Positions 52,158 through 60,878 of a stretch of DNA of 64,000 nucleotides are shown one piece after another. The stretch is from Methanobacterium sp. Its GTDB lineage: Archaea > Methanobacteriota > Methanobacteria > Methanobacteriales > Methanobacteriaceae. The position numbers and the translations under genes are program-made. The first letter of the stretch is position 1. Each line of letters begins with the position of its first letter. The stretch is from NCBI GenBank assembly GCA_018263005.1, contig JADFDH010000002.1, positions 1-64,000 of the forward strand. Direction: 5' to 3'. The notes beneath the pieces are model-generated. The model ran no database searches. It saw nothing but the letters and a program-made list of their open reading frames with translations, and was not told the origin of the DNA.

Positions 52158-53423
52158 TTAATATAATCCGCCATTTAAAAAATTATTGATCTTATCTGTG
52201 GTAGATTGATGCATTTTCCTAATAACCGCTTTTCCATTTTCATACTTCAATACCACAGCCACAACCCCCAATTCCCGGAGATATCTTAAAAATTCTTCCA
52301 CTTCTTCCTGACTATCTGCTTCCATTACCAGGTCTTCCCCGGCTACTTGGTTTGCTCTAATGTTTTTTATGGTCTCTACCATGGGATATAATATTGATTC
52401 CCCTAATCTTTGGGCTCTTTTTCTCATTTCATCAGTTGATTCATTCATTTCAAATGATTGAAATCCTTCCCTAATTACTCTACTGAAGAAAAACGATTGA
52501 CCCAGATCAAAAGGGAATTTAAATGCATATATCAGCTCATCTGCATGTGCTTGAGATGAGGTATATTTGAGCGGTGGAATTTTCATGCACGGGTCCTTAA
52601 TTACCACTCCTTCTCTCCCATTCTCTCCCAGATTTTTAACCAGTTCTAATATTTTTACAGGGGCATCAGAAAGAGTATATAATCCAAAGAGTCTAACTGG
52701 AGGAAGATTATACTTTTTCAGGAGATAATTTTTCTTTTTTATACTTAATGGTTTGCCGGTTATTTTCTCTCTTATATCAAATATTCTAAACCCTAGTTTT
52801 CCGATCTCCGGATAATAATGGGCTACATAGGGATTTTCAGTTCCCAGCATCTCTCCACAAATAACCAGATCAGGATAATCACAGAAGAAATCTGTTAAAT
52901 CCATGATTTCTGATGCTTTTTTGGTAGTATATGGGCAGACATACCCTCCCCTGGTAAATGCAATTATTTTATTATCTAAAAAGGCCATACGTACGTTATA
53001 TCCATTCATTTTCTCTTCAACAGCTACTTCTCCCTGAAAATACGACTCCAGTGCCTCCTTAAGCATCAGAGTTCTTCTTATTTTGGGAAATCCTCTAATA
53101 ATATGTATTTTATTGGAGAAACAAACCATGGTCCCTGCTTCTATTTTAGCCACGCTTTTGCGAAACTGTAATGCTGTGATGAATCTGTTCTGATAAAATT
53201 TAAGATGCCCTCTTTTATATGCTTCCTCCAGTTTAGGGGAATCCACATCAAGTAGCAGGGGAAGTTCTTTGATTATCAGATTGTTTATGGAGATTTTTTG
53301 ACTATTTCCACAGTTAGAACACTGAAAAAAAAAATTATCAGGGGATATTTTTTCCCGCTTAATATTCATTGGGTGACTGCATCTTTTACAATTTATGGCT
53401 GAGATTTCAGTTAACCTCCTCAA
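52158..53423 (-). CDS. ATP-dependent RNA ligase (Rnl3 family) with N-terminal zinc ribbon
   Basis: The ligase core has the nucleotidyl motif VEEKMNGYNVRMAF (K-x-N-G), FTRGGYVCP, VICGEMLGTENPYV, GFRIFDIREK and REGVVIKDPCMKI (motif IV) with LIYAFKFPFDLG (motif V). This matches the archaeal homodimeric Rnl3 group. At 421 residues it is about 40 longer than I expect; the extra N-terminus has INCKRCSHPM and FQCSNCGNSQ, a zinc ribbon. The start overlaps the CBS gene before it by 17 bases. Substrate in the cell unknown. Confidence 0.88.
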   Translation of the reverse strand: MRRLTEISAINCKRCSHPMNIKREKISPDNFFFQCSNCGNSQKISINNLIIKELPLLLDVDSPKLEEAYKRGHLKFYQNRFITALQFRKSVAKIEAGTMVCFSNKIHIIRGFPKIRRTLMLKEALESYFQGEVAVEEKMNGYNVRMAFLDNKIIAFTRGGYVCPYTTKKASEIMDLTDFFCDYPDLVICGEMLGTENPYVAHYYPEIGKLGFRIFDIREKITGKPLSIKKKNYLLKKYNLPPVRLFGLYTLSDAPVKILELVKNLGENGREGVVIKDPCMKIPPLKYTSSQAHADELIYAFKFPFDLGQSFFFSRVIREGFQSFEMNESTDEMRKRAQRLGESILYPMVETIKNIRANQVAGEDLVMEADSQEEVEEFLRYLRELGVVAVVLKYENGKAVIRKMHQSTTDKINNFLNGGLY

Positions 53424-54228
53424 ATTCCACTATCAGTTCCATTAGATCAGTTTTGGTTATTATCCCCGTCAAACTACCATCTTCAGTTACAGGCATCCCA
53501 CTGAAATTATTCTCAACCATGATGGAAGATACTTCTTCGATTGAGGCTTTCTGAGAAATTGTTTTTACGTTTTGAGTCATTATATCTTCTACCAGGAGAT
53601 TTCTGATACGTGCAGGTTTATATTTATCCGGTACAACTTTTCTAAAGGATATCATTGAACGGGCTATGTCTTTAGCAGTTACTATTCCTCCTAAAACCTC
53701 ATCCTCCATTACCGGGAGTCTTCCTATGTCTTCGTCGAATATCATTCTTCTTGCATGTACCAGCCTTTCCATGGGGCTGATGGTAATTGGATTGGTGGTC
53801 ATAACTTCTTCTACCAATTTTTCCTGGAAGGGCCTTCCTTTGCAAGTGTTAATAAAATCAGTTTTGGTTAACATGCCCACAATTTCTCCATTATCTACCA
53901 CTGGCAGCCCACCAATTCTGTTTTCTATTATAATTTTGGCAGCATTTCCTATACTTTTTACACTTTCTATGGTGATTGGATTAGGTGTCATCACCGTGGA
54001 AACATGGAAATGGGAAGGGGCCAGATTTCCGTATCGGGATGATCCTAAACGGCGAGCAATGTCTTTCTCAGTCATTATGCCCACCAGTTCTTTGACATGA
54101 TCATTGTTGGTGTTTATTACAGGGAGTCTGGAGATTTTATGCTTTTTCATTATTTTAAGTGCATCATGGATATTTTGATCTTTATCCACTAAAAATACTT
54201 CTCTACTCATTATATCTTTTACATGCAT
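53407..54228 (-). CDS. Four-CBS-domain protein 1
   Basis: 273 residues consist of four CBS domains, each opening with a V-x-x-I-M-type helix: VKDIMSREVFLVDKDQN, STVMTPNPITIESVKS, VEEVMTTNPITISPMER and VEDIMTQNVKTISQKAS, and each closing with a GIMTEKD/GIITKTD-type end. No catalytic domain. CBS pairs bind adenine nucleotides or SAM, so it is probably an energy sensor or metabolic regulator. It is the last of five CBS genes in a row and overlaps the RNA ligase start. Confidence 0.85.
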   Translation of the reverse strand: MHVKDIMSREVFLVDKDQNIHDALKIMKKHKISRLPVINTNNDHVKELVGIMTEKDIARRLGSSRYGNLAPSHFHVSTVMTPNPITIESVKSIGNAAKIIIENRIGGLPVVDNGEIVGMLTKTDFINTCKGRPFQEKLVEEVMTTNPITISPMERLVHARRMIFDEDIGRLPVMEDEVLGGIVTAKDIARSMISFRKVVPDKYKPARIRNLLVEDIMTQNVKTISQKASIEEVSSIMVENNFSGMPVTEDGSLTGIITKTDLMELIVEFEEVN

Positions 54229-54283
54229 TTCTATTCCCCTTTAAATAAATTTATTTGCAAATAAGGTCATTATATGATTAATT

Positions 54284-55123
54284 CTATTGAATACCTCTGA
54301 TTAAATCTGTCTTGGTGATAATTCCTACTAATTCATTATTTTCAACCACAGAAATGCCGCTTATATTTTCACTGAGCATTATATCCGCAGCTTTTGTGGC
54401 GTCCTCAGCTCGACCTATGGTTATCATGTCTTTTTTCATTATATCTCCAGCTGTGAGCATGGAGATCATACGGAAATTTTTCTTATCCTTTCCATTTGAA
54501 TTTCTGATGAAATAGATCTTTTCTACACTTACACCGATTTCTGGATCTTCTACATGGGCAAATGATATATTTTCCGGTGTTATAATTCCCACTGGTTCGT
54601 TATCACGTATTACCACGACCTTACTTATTCCATTTTCTTCCATTACATCAATAACATGTGCTATACTATGATTTTCATTAACCGTAATAACATCTTTACT
54701 CATCAGATCTGATATTTTCCATCTGCCATTATATTTATTATTATAGAAATTTAGAAGGTCTGTTTTAGTAACTATGCCTGCTAAACCATCATTATCAACA
54801 ACTGGTATGGAACTTATTTCATTTTTTAACATCAATTCAACAACATTTTTGACGTCTTCATCAGGTTTTATGGTAATCAGGTTTTCAGTCATAGCCCTAC
54901 TAATTAATATCTTATCAATTGGTCTTCTCTTCCATTCCGGTCCATTTCCCCTTAACTTACGGCTCAGATCTTTTTCAGTTATAATTCCTATGGGCTTACC
55001 CTCAGAGTCTGCAATTAATATCCTGCTGAGGCCGTGTTTAAGCATGAGATTCCTGGCATGTCCAACCTGCTCGTTTTCCTGCATTACAACTACTTCTTCC
55101 TTCATTATGTCTTCTACTTTCAT
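54284..55123 (-). CDS. Four-CBS-domain protein 2
   Basis: 279 residues with four CBS units: VEDIMKEEVVVMQENEQ, SRAMTENLITIKPDED, ISDLMSKDVITVNENHS and AGDIMKKDMITIGRAED, with linkers of about 15-25 residues. No other domain is seen. The gap to the next CBS gene is 55 bases. A ggggatgaga ribosome site precedes the ATG. The ligand is unknown; adenosine nucleotides are most likely from the family. Confidence 0.85.
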   Translation of the reverse strand: MKVEDIMKEEVVVMQENEQVGHARNLMLKHGLSRILIADSEGKPIGIITEKDLSRKLRGNGPEWKRRPIDKILISRAMTENLITIKPDEDVKNVVELMLKNEISSIPVVDNDGLAGIVTKTDLLNFYNNKYNGRWKISDLMSKDVITVNENHSIAHVIDVMEENGISKVVVIRDNEPVGIITPENISFAHVEDPEIGVSVEKIYFIRNSNGKDKKNFRMISMLTAGDIMKKDMITIGRAEDATKAADIMLSENISGISVVENNELVGIITKTDLIRGIQ

Positions 55124-55190
55124 ATTCTCATCCCCATGAGGTTTTTACAAAGACCATCCATAATATAAATTAATAAGTGTTCAAATACAC

Positions 55191-56132
55191 CTATTTATCA
55201 ACACAGAAAGCCCTTAATATATCGCTTTCGGTTATTATTCCCTGTAATTCATCACCATGAACTACTGGTAGACCACCCATACCTTTATTCTGCATTATCT
55301 CACATAAATCACCCAAACGTGTACGTTCTGTTGTTGATAATACTTCTTTCTCCATAATATCGCTGATATATGTGTTTAAAATCTCTTCTGCGTTTCCATT
55401 ACTGTTAAATGCTCGATTTTCTCCCAAGAATTCCATAACATCGGTAGCGGTTACTATTCCCACGATCTTCTCCTTTTCTGGATGTGGAGTTTTTCGTTCT
55501 TCCCCTACTACTGGAACTCTACGCAGTTTATTTCTGACCATTATCTTGGAGGCACCTTCTATTCTGGTCCCGGGAGTTGTAGTTATTACCTTATCCGTCA
55601 TATAATCCTCTACTAGTTCATCAGTCAGGACTCCAGCCATTAATGTGACAAAGTCACGTTCTGAAACTATACCCACTATTTTATCCTGGGAATCCACAAC
55701 TGGAAGTGCTCCAACACCTCTTTTTATCATTTTCCTAATGGCATCTCCCACAGAATCCTTATCTCTTAAAACAAAAACTTCTCTGGTCATTATCTCTTTC
55801 ACAGAATGATTTACAGCGGCTAGGAAGTTTCCCTGATATTTTTCTTCCAGAATCTTATACTTATCTCCACCGCCTAAAAAATCCAGGATATCCATGGATG
55901 TTACTATTCCACGCAGCTTTCCAGATCCTGGATCAGTTATAGGTAGCCTTCTGAATTTATTTTTTACCATGGTTTCAGCTGCTTCCTGAATGGTAATACT
56001 TTGTGGCGCGGTAACCACTTCTCTTCTCGCTATACTCATCACGTCTCCTTCATGCTCAGAAGTTCGTGTTTTAAACTCCAATGGACCTCTATCCATTGAC
56101 TTTACTATGTTTATGGTTTCTTTTTTTCTCAT
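55191..56132 (-). CDS. Four-CBS-domain protein 3
   Basis: 313 residues with four CBS units: VMSIARREVVTAPQSIT, VKEIMTREVFVLRDKDS, VEDYMTDKVITTTPGTR and ISDIMEKEVLSTTERTR. The third has an insertion EERKTPHPEKEK before its last strand. An N-terminal extension of about 28 residues (MRKKETINIVKSMDRGPLEF) is not part of a CBS fold and may be a short tail for partner binding. Confidence 0.85.
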   Translation of the reverse strand: MRKKETINIVKSMDRGPLEFKTRTSEHEGDVMSIARREVVTAPQSITIQEAAETMVKNKFRRLPITDPGSGKLRGIVTSMDILDFLGGGDKYKILEEKYQGNFLAAVNHSVKEIMTREVFVLRDKDSVGDAIRKMIKRGVGALPVVDSQDKIVGIVSERDFVTLMAGVLTDELVEDYMTDKVITTTPGTRIEGASKIMVRNKLRRVPVVGEERKTPHPEKEKIVGIVTATDVMEFLGENRAFNSNGNAEEILNTYISDIMEKEVLSTTERTRLGDLCEIMQNKGMGGLPVVHGDELQGIITESDILRAFCVDK

Positions 56133-56252
56133 TAGTACACCTTCATTAAGAAATCATAGACTCACTATTTAAAATAATATTATTAACATTTATATAATTA
56201 AAAATAGGCCTACATACATTTTTATATCCAAATAGGTAATTTATATAAAAAA

Positions 56253-57077
56253 TTATCCTAAATAGGACCATAAAATATCTTCTCTTGCTATTATTCCTAT
56301 TAAATCTGATTTTATAGCTCTATTCGGCTCTTTTTTGACGTATACTGGATTTTCTACAACAGGAAGTCGTCCTATGTCATATTCCATCATCATCTGGGCA
56401 ACTTCAGTAACTGTGCTTTGGGTGGTGGTGACCATAGGTGGAGTTTTCATAACCTTCTCTACCTTGATTGAACGCCTAATATCACCTGATTCCCGGCCAA
56501 TCCTAACATGTCCAGAATTTATTATATCTTTTCTGGTTATTATTCCAATTAGTTTATTCATTTTTAAAACAGGAAGTCCAGAAAATCCGGTTTCATCCAT
56601 CAAATCCCAAACTTTAGAAATAGCTTCATCATAAGTACAGGTTACTAAATCCCTGGTGAAAATTTCTGCAATATTATCATGGCCCGGATGGGCTCCATTA
56701 TATAATAGTTTTCTAATGATATCAATAACGCTTACTATTCCTACCAGGTGCATATTATCCTTTGATTCCACTACAGGCGCCTGTACCTTATCTGCCTTAA
56801 GCAATCTCTTTGCGAGATCCATTATATCATCATCGGGTGTACAGATCACTTTGGGATGATCCATTATTCCCCTGGCATCGATGTTTGATTTAGTGGCAGA
56901 GATGTTCATAATATCTCCTCGGGTTATTATGCCCTCTAGACGATGATTGGTTACTACTGGTAGTGATCTATACCCATCTTCTCGAAGAATTGATCTGACC
57001 TTGGTGGCCTGAGTATCCACTGTAACTGTTAAAGGATTGGAGGTCATTATTTCTTCTACATCATTCAATTCAATCAC
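56253..57077 (-). CDS. Four-CBS-domain protein 4
   Basis: 274 residues with four CBS units: VEEIMTSNPLTVTVDTQ, ARGIMDHPKVICTPDDD, AEIFTRDLVTCTYDEA and VEKVMKTPPMVTTTQST. The last unit has an insertion (YVKKEPNRAIKSD). Its first bases overlap the next gene's stop (ATGA), so the two are translationally coupled. Confidence 0.85.
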   Translation of the reverse strand: MIELNDVEEIMTSNPLTVTVDTQATKVRSILREDGYRSLPVVTNHRLEGIITRGDIMNISATKSNIDARGIMDHPKVICTPDDDIMDLAKRLLKADKVQAPVVESKDNMHLVGIVSVIDIIRKLLYNGAHPGHDNIAEIFTRDLVTCTYDEAISKVWDLMDETGFSGLPVLKMNKLIGIITRKDIINSGHVRIGRESGDIRRSIKVEKVMKTPPMVTTTQSTVTEVAQMMMEYDIGRLPVVENPVYVKKEPNRAIKSDLIGIIAREDILWSYLG

Positions 57078-57628
57078 CCCATATCTTCTTTACAATCTTC
57101 ACAGAGAAATTTACCATCAACCTCTTCTAAATCATCCATAAAATTGCCACAAACTTCACATACTCCTGATAACGAGTTTTCACCGGCTAAATATCCGTTT
57201 TGACTCTGCATTCTAGCATGTTCTACCAAAATTTCTGTCAATTCTGGAGAAACCATCAAAACATCCGATGATGTTAATATACCAACCAGAATTCCGTTAT
57301 TTACTACTGGCAACCTTCTTATATTGTTTTTTGCCATTATTCTGGCTGCTTCATTAAGTTCACTCCCAGGAGGTATTGATATGAGGTTTTTACTCATAAT
57401 TTCTCCGATAGTTATATCACTTGCCTTGATATCTCTTGAAACTACTTTACTAATGATATCACTTTCTGTAATCAGCCCTTCTGGCTCAGAGTTGCTTCGT
57501 ACAATTAAACTACCGATCCTGTATCTGGTCATCAGTAGAGCAGCGTCCGCAACAGTGGTCTTTGGACCTACGGTTAATACATTCGACGTCATGGCATCAT
57601 GTACTGTTACTTTTGTATCCATTTCCAT
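57074..57628 (-). CDS. Two-CBS-domain protein with C-terminal zinc ribbon
   Basis: 184 residues. Two CBS units (VHDAMTSNVLTVGPKTT, IGEIMSKNLISIPPGSE) are followed by a linker and a zinc ribbon CEVCGNFMDDLEEVDGKFLC with EDC, giving four Cys. An aggaggttt ribosome site precedes the ATG. A zinc ribbon suggests nucleic-acid or protein contact under nucleotide control. It is the first of five CBS genes and follows queE by 11 bases. Confidence 0.85.
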   Translation of the reverse strand: MEMDTKVTVHDAMTSNVLTVGPKTTVADAALLMTRYRIGSLIVRSNSEPEGLITESDIISKVVSRDIKASDITIGEIMSKNLISIPPGSELNEAARIMAKNNIRRLPVVNNGILVGILTSSDVLMVSPELTEILVEHARMQSQNGYLAGENSLSGVCEVCGNFMDDLEEVDGKFLCEDCKEDMG

Positions 57629-57639
57629 TATGAAACCTC

Positions 57640-58344
57640 CTATCTTATTTTTAGAAGTTTATGAATCTGAGGTATGACTAGTACATCCAAATATTCCCCT
57701 GATCTTTCAGAGAATTCAAATAATTTATGATGGTTATTTTTCCAATTATTAAGAGGACTTTTTGGTTGAATAATTAATGAAAGCTCTGAATTGTCCTTTA
57801 CTTCTTGGACTAGTTTAGAGGCTATAAAACCTACAGTGTCCACCTTTGTGGATGGAAATACAACTAGTTTACAATAAGTATTTATGCCCTCTTCTATTAA
57901 TAGGTTTATGGATTTTAGTTCGTGAACTAAAAGACTATCCCAATTTGATACAGATTCATGTTCTGGTAATTTTATATCAACCGATGCATAGTCAATAAAG
58001 TCGACAATCTTCTCTAATTCATCTGGTAATGAACCATTGGTTTCAATAAGCACTTCGTAGTCTATATTTTTCAGGAATTCTTTAATAAAATCCACATGTA
58101 AAAGTGGTTCACCACCCGTTAAAGAAATGGAATGAAAATCAGATGTTATTAATTTTTCCACATCTCGGTAAAGTTGATCTACCGATGTATTTCTACCAAA
58201 AATAGGATTTCGACTTTCTGGGGTGTCACAATAATTGCAGTTAAGGTTACATCCAGAAAATCGGATGAATATCTGTCTTCTTCCCAGAAGCTTACCTTCC
58301 CCTTGGATACTGGAGAAAACTTCACTGATATATGATTTCATCAA
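57640..58344 (-). CDS. queE: 7-carboxy-7-deazaguanine synthase
   Basis: QueE is the radical SAM enzyme making the 7-deazaguanine core of archaeosine. It shows SSIQGEGKLLGRRQIFIRFS, GCNLNCNYCDTPESRN (normal CX3CX2C) and ISLTGGEPLLHVDF. 234 residues. The first ATG pair is followed by K-S-Y-I-S-E-V. It follows queD by 25 bases. Confidence 0.93.
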   Translation of the reverse strand: MMKSYISEVFSSIQGEGKLLGRRQIFIRFSGCNLNCNYCDTPESRNPIFGRNTSVDQLYRDVEKLITSDFHSISLTGGEPLLHVDFIKEFLKNIDYEVLIETNGSLPDELEKIVDFIDYASVDIKLPEHESVSNWDSLLVHELKSINLLIEEGINTYCKLVVFPSTKVDTVGFIASKLVQEVKDNSELSLIIQPKSPLNNWKNNHHKLFEFSERSGEYLDVLVIPQIHKLLKIR

Positions 58345-58369
58345 AAATACAACCTATATAATTCTTAAT

Positions 58370-58861
58370 TTAATCCTTGATTTCGAAATATGCTCCCTGA
58401 CCTATGCCTTCATTCACACAGACTTGAACACTATCTATTTTTATCTCTGATGTATTTTCATCCTCTTTTAGGGATTTATATAGTTTTCCGGCGAAATATT
58501 CGGCCAATTCCTCTGCAGAAGTAGATTTAATAGGAAGCAAACAACAATCTTCCAGGGGTAAACTGTAACCCTTTGCCCTTATTGAAAAATCAACCGACCC
58601 TTCTAGATTATTGAACCTGATATCATCACTTTCAAGTGGGATTAAGACTTTATGATCTAATTCAGCGCATAAATCACGCATTAAATCCTTAACTTTCTTA
58701 AAATCCACCACAAATCCAAATTCACCACATCTCTCCCCATCAACCTGGACATCTACATGATACGAGTGTCCATGAATACCACCACAAAACTGATGGCCAG
58801 GGATCATATGCGCCGATGAAAACCTTAAATTAGCATGAATTCCATTTATAACAACTTTCAT
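58370..58861 (-). CDS. queD: 6-carboxy-5,6,7,8-tetrahydropterin synthase
   Basis: QueD (PTPS family) converts dihydroneopterin triphosphate toward archaeosine. Zinc ligands lie in LRFSSAHMIPG, GGIHGHSYHVDVQ; the catalytic region has AELDHKVLIPL and the end QVCVNEGIGQGAYFE. 163 residues. Cys in HQFCGGIHGHS is the expected nucleophile. It is first in a transcript with queE and likely the CBS genes. Confidence 0.92.
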   Translation of the reverse strand: MKVVINGIHANLRFSSAHMIPGHQFCGGIHGHSYHVDVQVDGERCGEFGFVVDFKKVKDLMRDLCAELDHKVLIPLESDDIRFNNLEGSVDFSIRAKGYSLPLEDCCLLPIKSTSAEELAEYFAGKLYKSLKEDENTSEIKIDSVQVCVNEGIGQGAYFEIKD

Positions 58862-59061
58862 TTTAATTAACCTCTTATGATAATTTATAACCTTTTTTAA
58901 ATCCCACTTAGAGATTTATAATAATTTTTACATCCCTGATCCTATGAGAAAATTTAATGAAGATTACCATTAATTCCAACTTATCCAAAGGATATTCATG
59001 TTTCCAACTGATCCTAGGACGCTGCATAATGATATTAAAATCTGGAGAATAAAATATCCTT

Positions 59062-59661
59062 CTAAAATACCTTAGTTTTTGTTATATCCTCTTCAATAGT
59101 GCTTAATTCGTTAATATAATCTTCACAAATATTATCCGCCATTTCTATTATTTTTTTTCTTGTTAAATTATGTGATAGATCTGTAAGACTGGTAATTTCC
59201 ACATCAGTAGGTGTTCCTTCATTAACTATGTTCATGGCGAAATGTATCTTCATACTATTAATTGAACAGGTTGCAATTGAAACACTGAGTTTACCCATTG
59301 ATTCGCCTTTTTTAGAGTCTGATATGTTACAATAAAGATCATCACCCTGTTTTAGGGTTTTAATATTGATTTTTTCCAGATTATCCCGGACGATCATTAT
59401 AAATAATCGTTGCCTATGATAGCAGAGCCTAATATCCGCTGGTTGACATTCAAAATGTTCTATAATGAAATGTAAGAGTTTATTTCCCTTTATATGTTTG
59501 CCTTTATCTTCATAATCAACTATGTTCTCCTGCTTAATATCCATAGGACCTATCCAGCTAACGATAGTAGAATCTTTTATTTTAAACGTTCTAAATGCCC
59601 ACTGGGGTTCGATCTGACTCCCATCATAAAGCAGTTTCTCTTCAAGTCTTAAATATTTCAT
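59062..59661 (-). CDS. DUF366 family protein
   Basis: 199 residues, soluble, starting MKYLRLEEKLLYDGSQIEPQ, then AFRTFKIKDSTIVSWIGPMD and HFIIEHFECQPADIRLCYHR QRL-type blocks. It matches what I know of the archaeal DUF366 family, of unknown function. The gap of 200 bases before queD is AT-rich. It is divergent from the nucleotidyltransferase gene. Confidence 0.78.
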   Translation of the reverse strand: MKYLRLEEKLLYDGSQIEPQWAFRTFKIKDSTIVSWIGPMDIKQENIVDYEDKGKHIKGNKLLHFIIEHFECQPADIRLCYHRQRLFIMIVRDNLEKINIKTLKQGDDLYCNISDSKKGESMGKLSVSIATCSINSMKIHFAMNIVNEGTPTDVEITSLTDLSHNLTRKKIIEMADNICEDYINELSTIEEDITKTKVF

Positions 59662-59804
59662 AAACCCACTCTTTTAAGATTATTGGATATTTTTTTAATA
59701 AATCTGTATGTTTTGAAAATATTACTGTTTGAATATTTAGTATTCTGGGATACATAATAGGAAACTATTATATTTAATAGTGTTGCCTACCATTAAATTA
59801 ATCC

Positions 59805-60833
59805 ATGAGAGCAAGAACCAGAGATTTCATATACACCACTGATGATCTTTTCTTTGCCACCACCAGTTATCTCCATCCTGAGGATAGAATTATTTCATTT
59901 TTAAGATACATACCAGATGAAGAAGGGGAACGGTTTAAAAATAATTCCAGGTACTCAAAAGTAGATACCAAACAGGCCTACCAGTTTATAAATGAAAAAC
60001 ATCCCGAATACTTATTTGATTCAGGTGTGACCAGTCAGAAAATGATGGGTGTGCCACTTGATAAAATATCAGATATTTTAAGACCGGATAAACGTCTTCA
60101 GGAGATAATAAAACATCCGGATAATGAATTACTTGAAAAAACCGTTCAAATAGCTGCTTTCTTTAATGAAGAAGCAGGTATACCTTATAAATATATGGGA
60201 GTTTCAGGTTCCATCTTACCAGGATTATACGATCCCGCTCAGTCAGATATAGATTTTGTGATCTTCGGTCTTAAAAATCATAGGACCGCAGTAGAAACAT
60301 TCGCCAGGTTAAAAAATGATGATAATTCTCCCTTAAACGGGATAGGGGATGAGTTCTGGAAAAAATTATATGATAAACGAATAAAAGATTCATCATTAAG
60401 TATTGAGGAATTTCAATGGTACGAAAACCGCAAAAGTAATCGTGGGACGATAGATGGTGTTCTATTTGATATTTTAGCCACTAAAGATTGGGATGAAATC
60501 AAAGGAACCTACGGTGGAACCACCAGCCAACCCTTGGGAACTATAAAAATTGAATGCAACATAACCGATGCATTGGCAGCCTTTGACAATCCAGCCAGAT
60601 ATAAGATCAGCGATGTGAAAATTTTAGAAGGCCCCCAACTAAATGTAGATGAATTAGCTTCATTCACCCACACCTATGCCGGACAAGTGAGAGAAGGAGA
60701 AAAAGTCATCGCACAGGGGAAAATGGAAAAAATAACAGATAAAAAATCACATGCAATTACTAACCGGCTGGTAGTCGGAACAACCAGGGAATCTATGGAT
60801 GAATATATTAAATTAAAGGATTTAAAGATTTAA
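59805..60833 (+). CDS. Archaeal nucleotidyltransferase-domain protein
   Basis: 342 residues. In the middle, YMGVSGSILPGLYDPAQSDI followed by DFVIFGL gives the polymerase-beta-type G-S ... D-x-D motif. The N-terminus (MRARTRDFIYTTDDLFFATT) and C-terminus (NRLVVGTTRESMDEYIKLKD) are conserved in archaeal members of this predicted nucleotidyltransferase group. Substrate unknown; RNA or small molecule both possible. It precedes hom by 45 bases. Confidence 0.82.
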   Translation: MRARTRDFIYTTDDLFFATTSYLHPEDRIISFLRYIPDEEGERFKNNSRYSKVDTKQAYQFINEKHPEYLFDSGVTSQKMMGVPLDKISDILRPDKRLQEIIKHPDNELLEKTVQIAAFFNEEAGIPYKYMGVSGSILPGLYDPAQSDIDFVIFGLKNHRTAVETFARLKNDDNSPLNGIGDEFWKKLYDKRIKDSSLSIEEFQWYENRKSNRGTIDGVLFDILATKDWDEIKGTYGGTTSQPLGTIKIECNITDALAAFDNPARYKISDVKILEGPQLNVDELASFTHTYAGQVREGEKVIAQGKMEKITDKKSHAITNRLVVGTTRESMDEYIKLKDLKI

Positions 60834-60878
60834 AAAGTAATGCATAATACTTGTTAATAAAAAAATGGAACGAATCAC

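Noticed and set aside
53407..57628. CBS genes as IMP dehydrogenases
   Set aside because: They have CBS domains but no catalytic barrel or active-site Cys loop, so IMP dehydrogenase names would be wrong.
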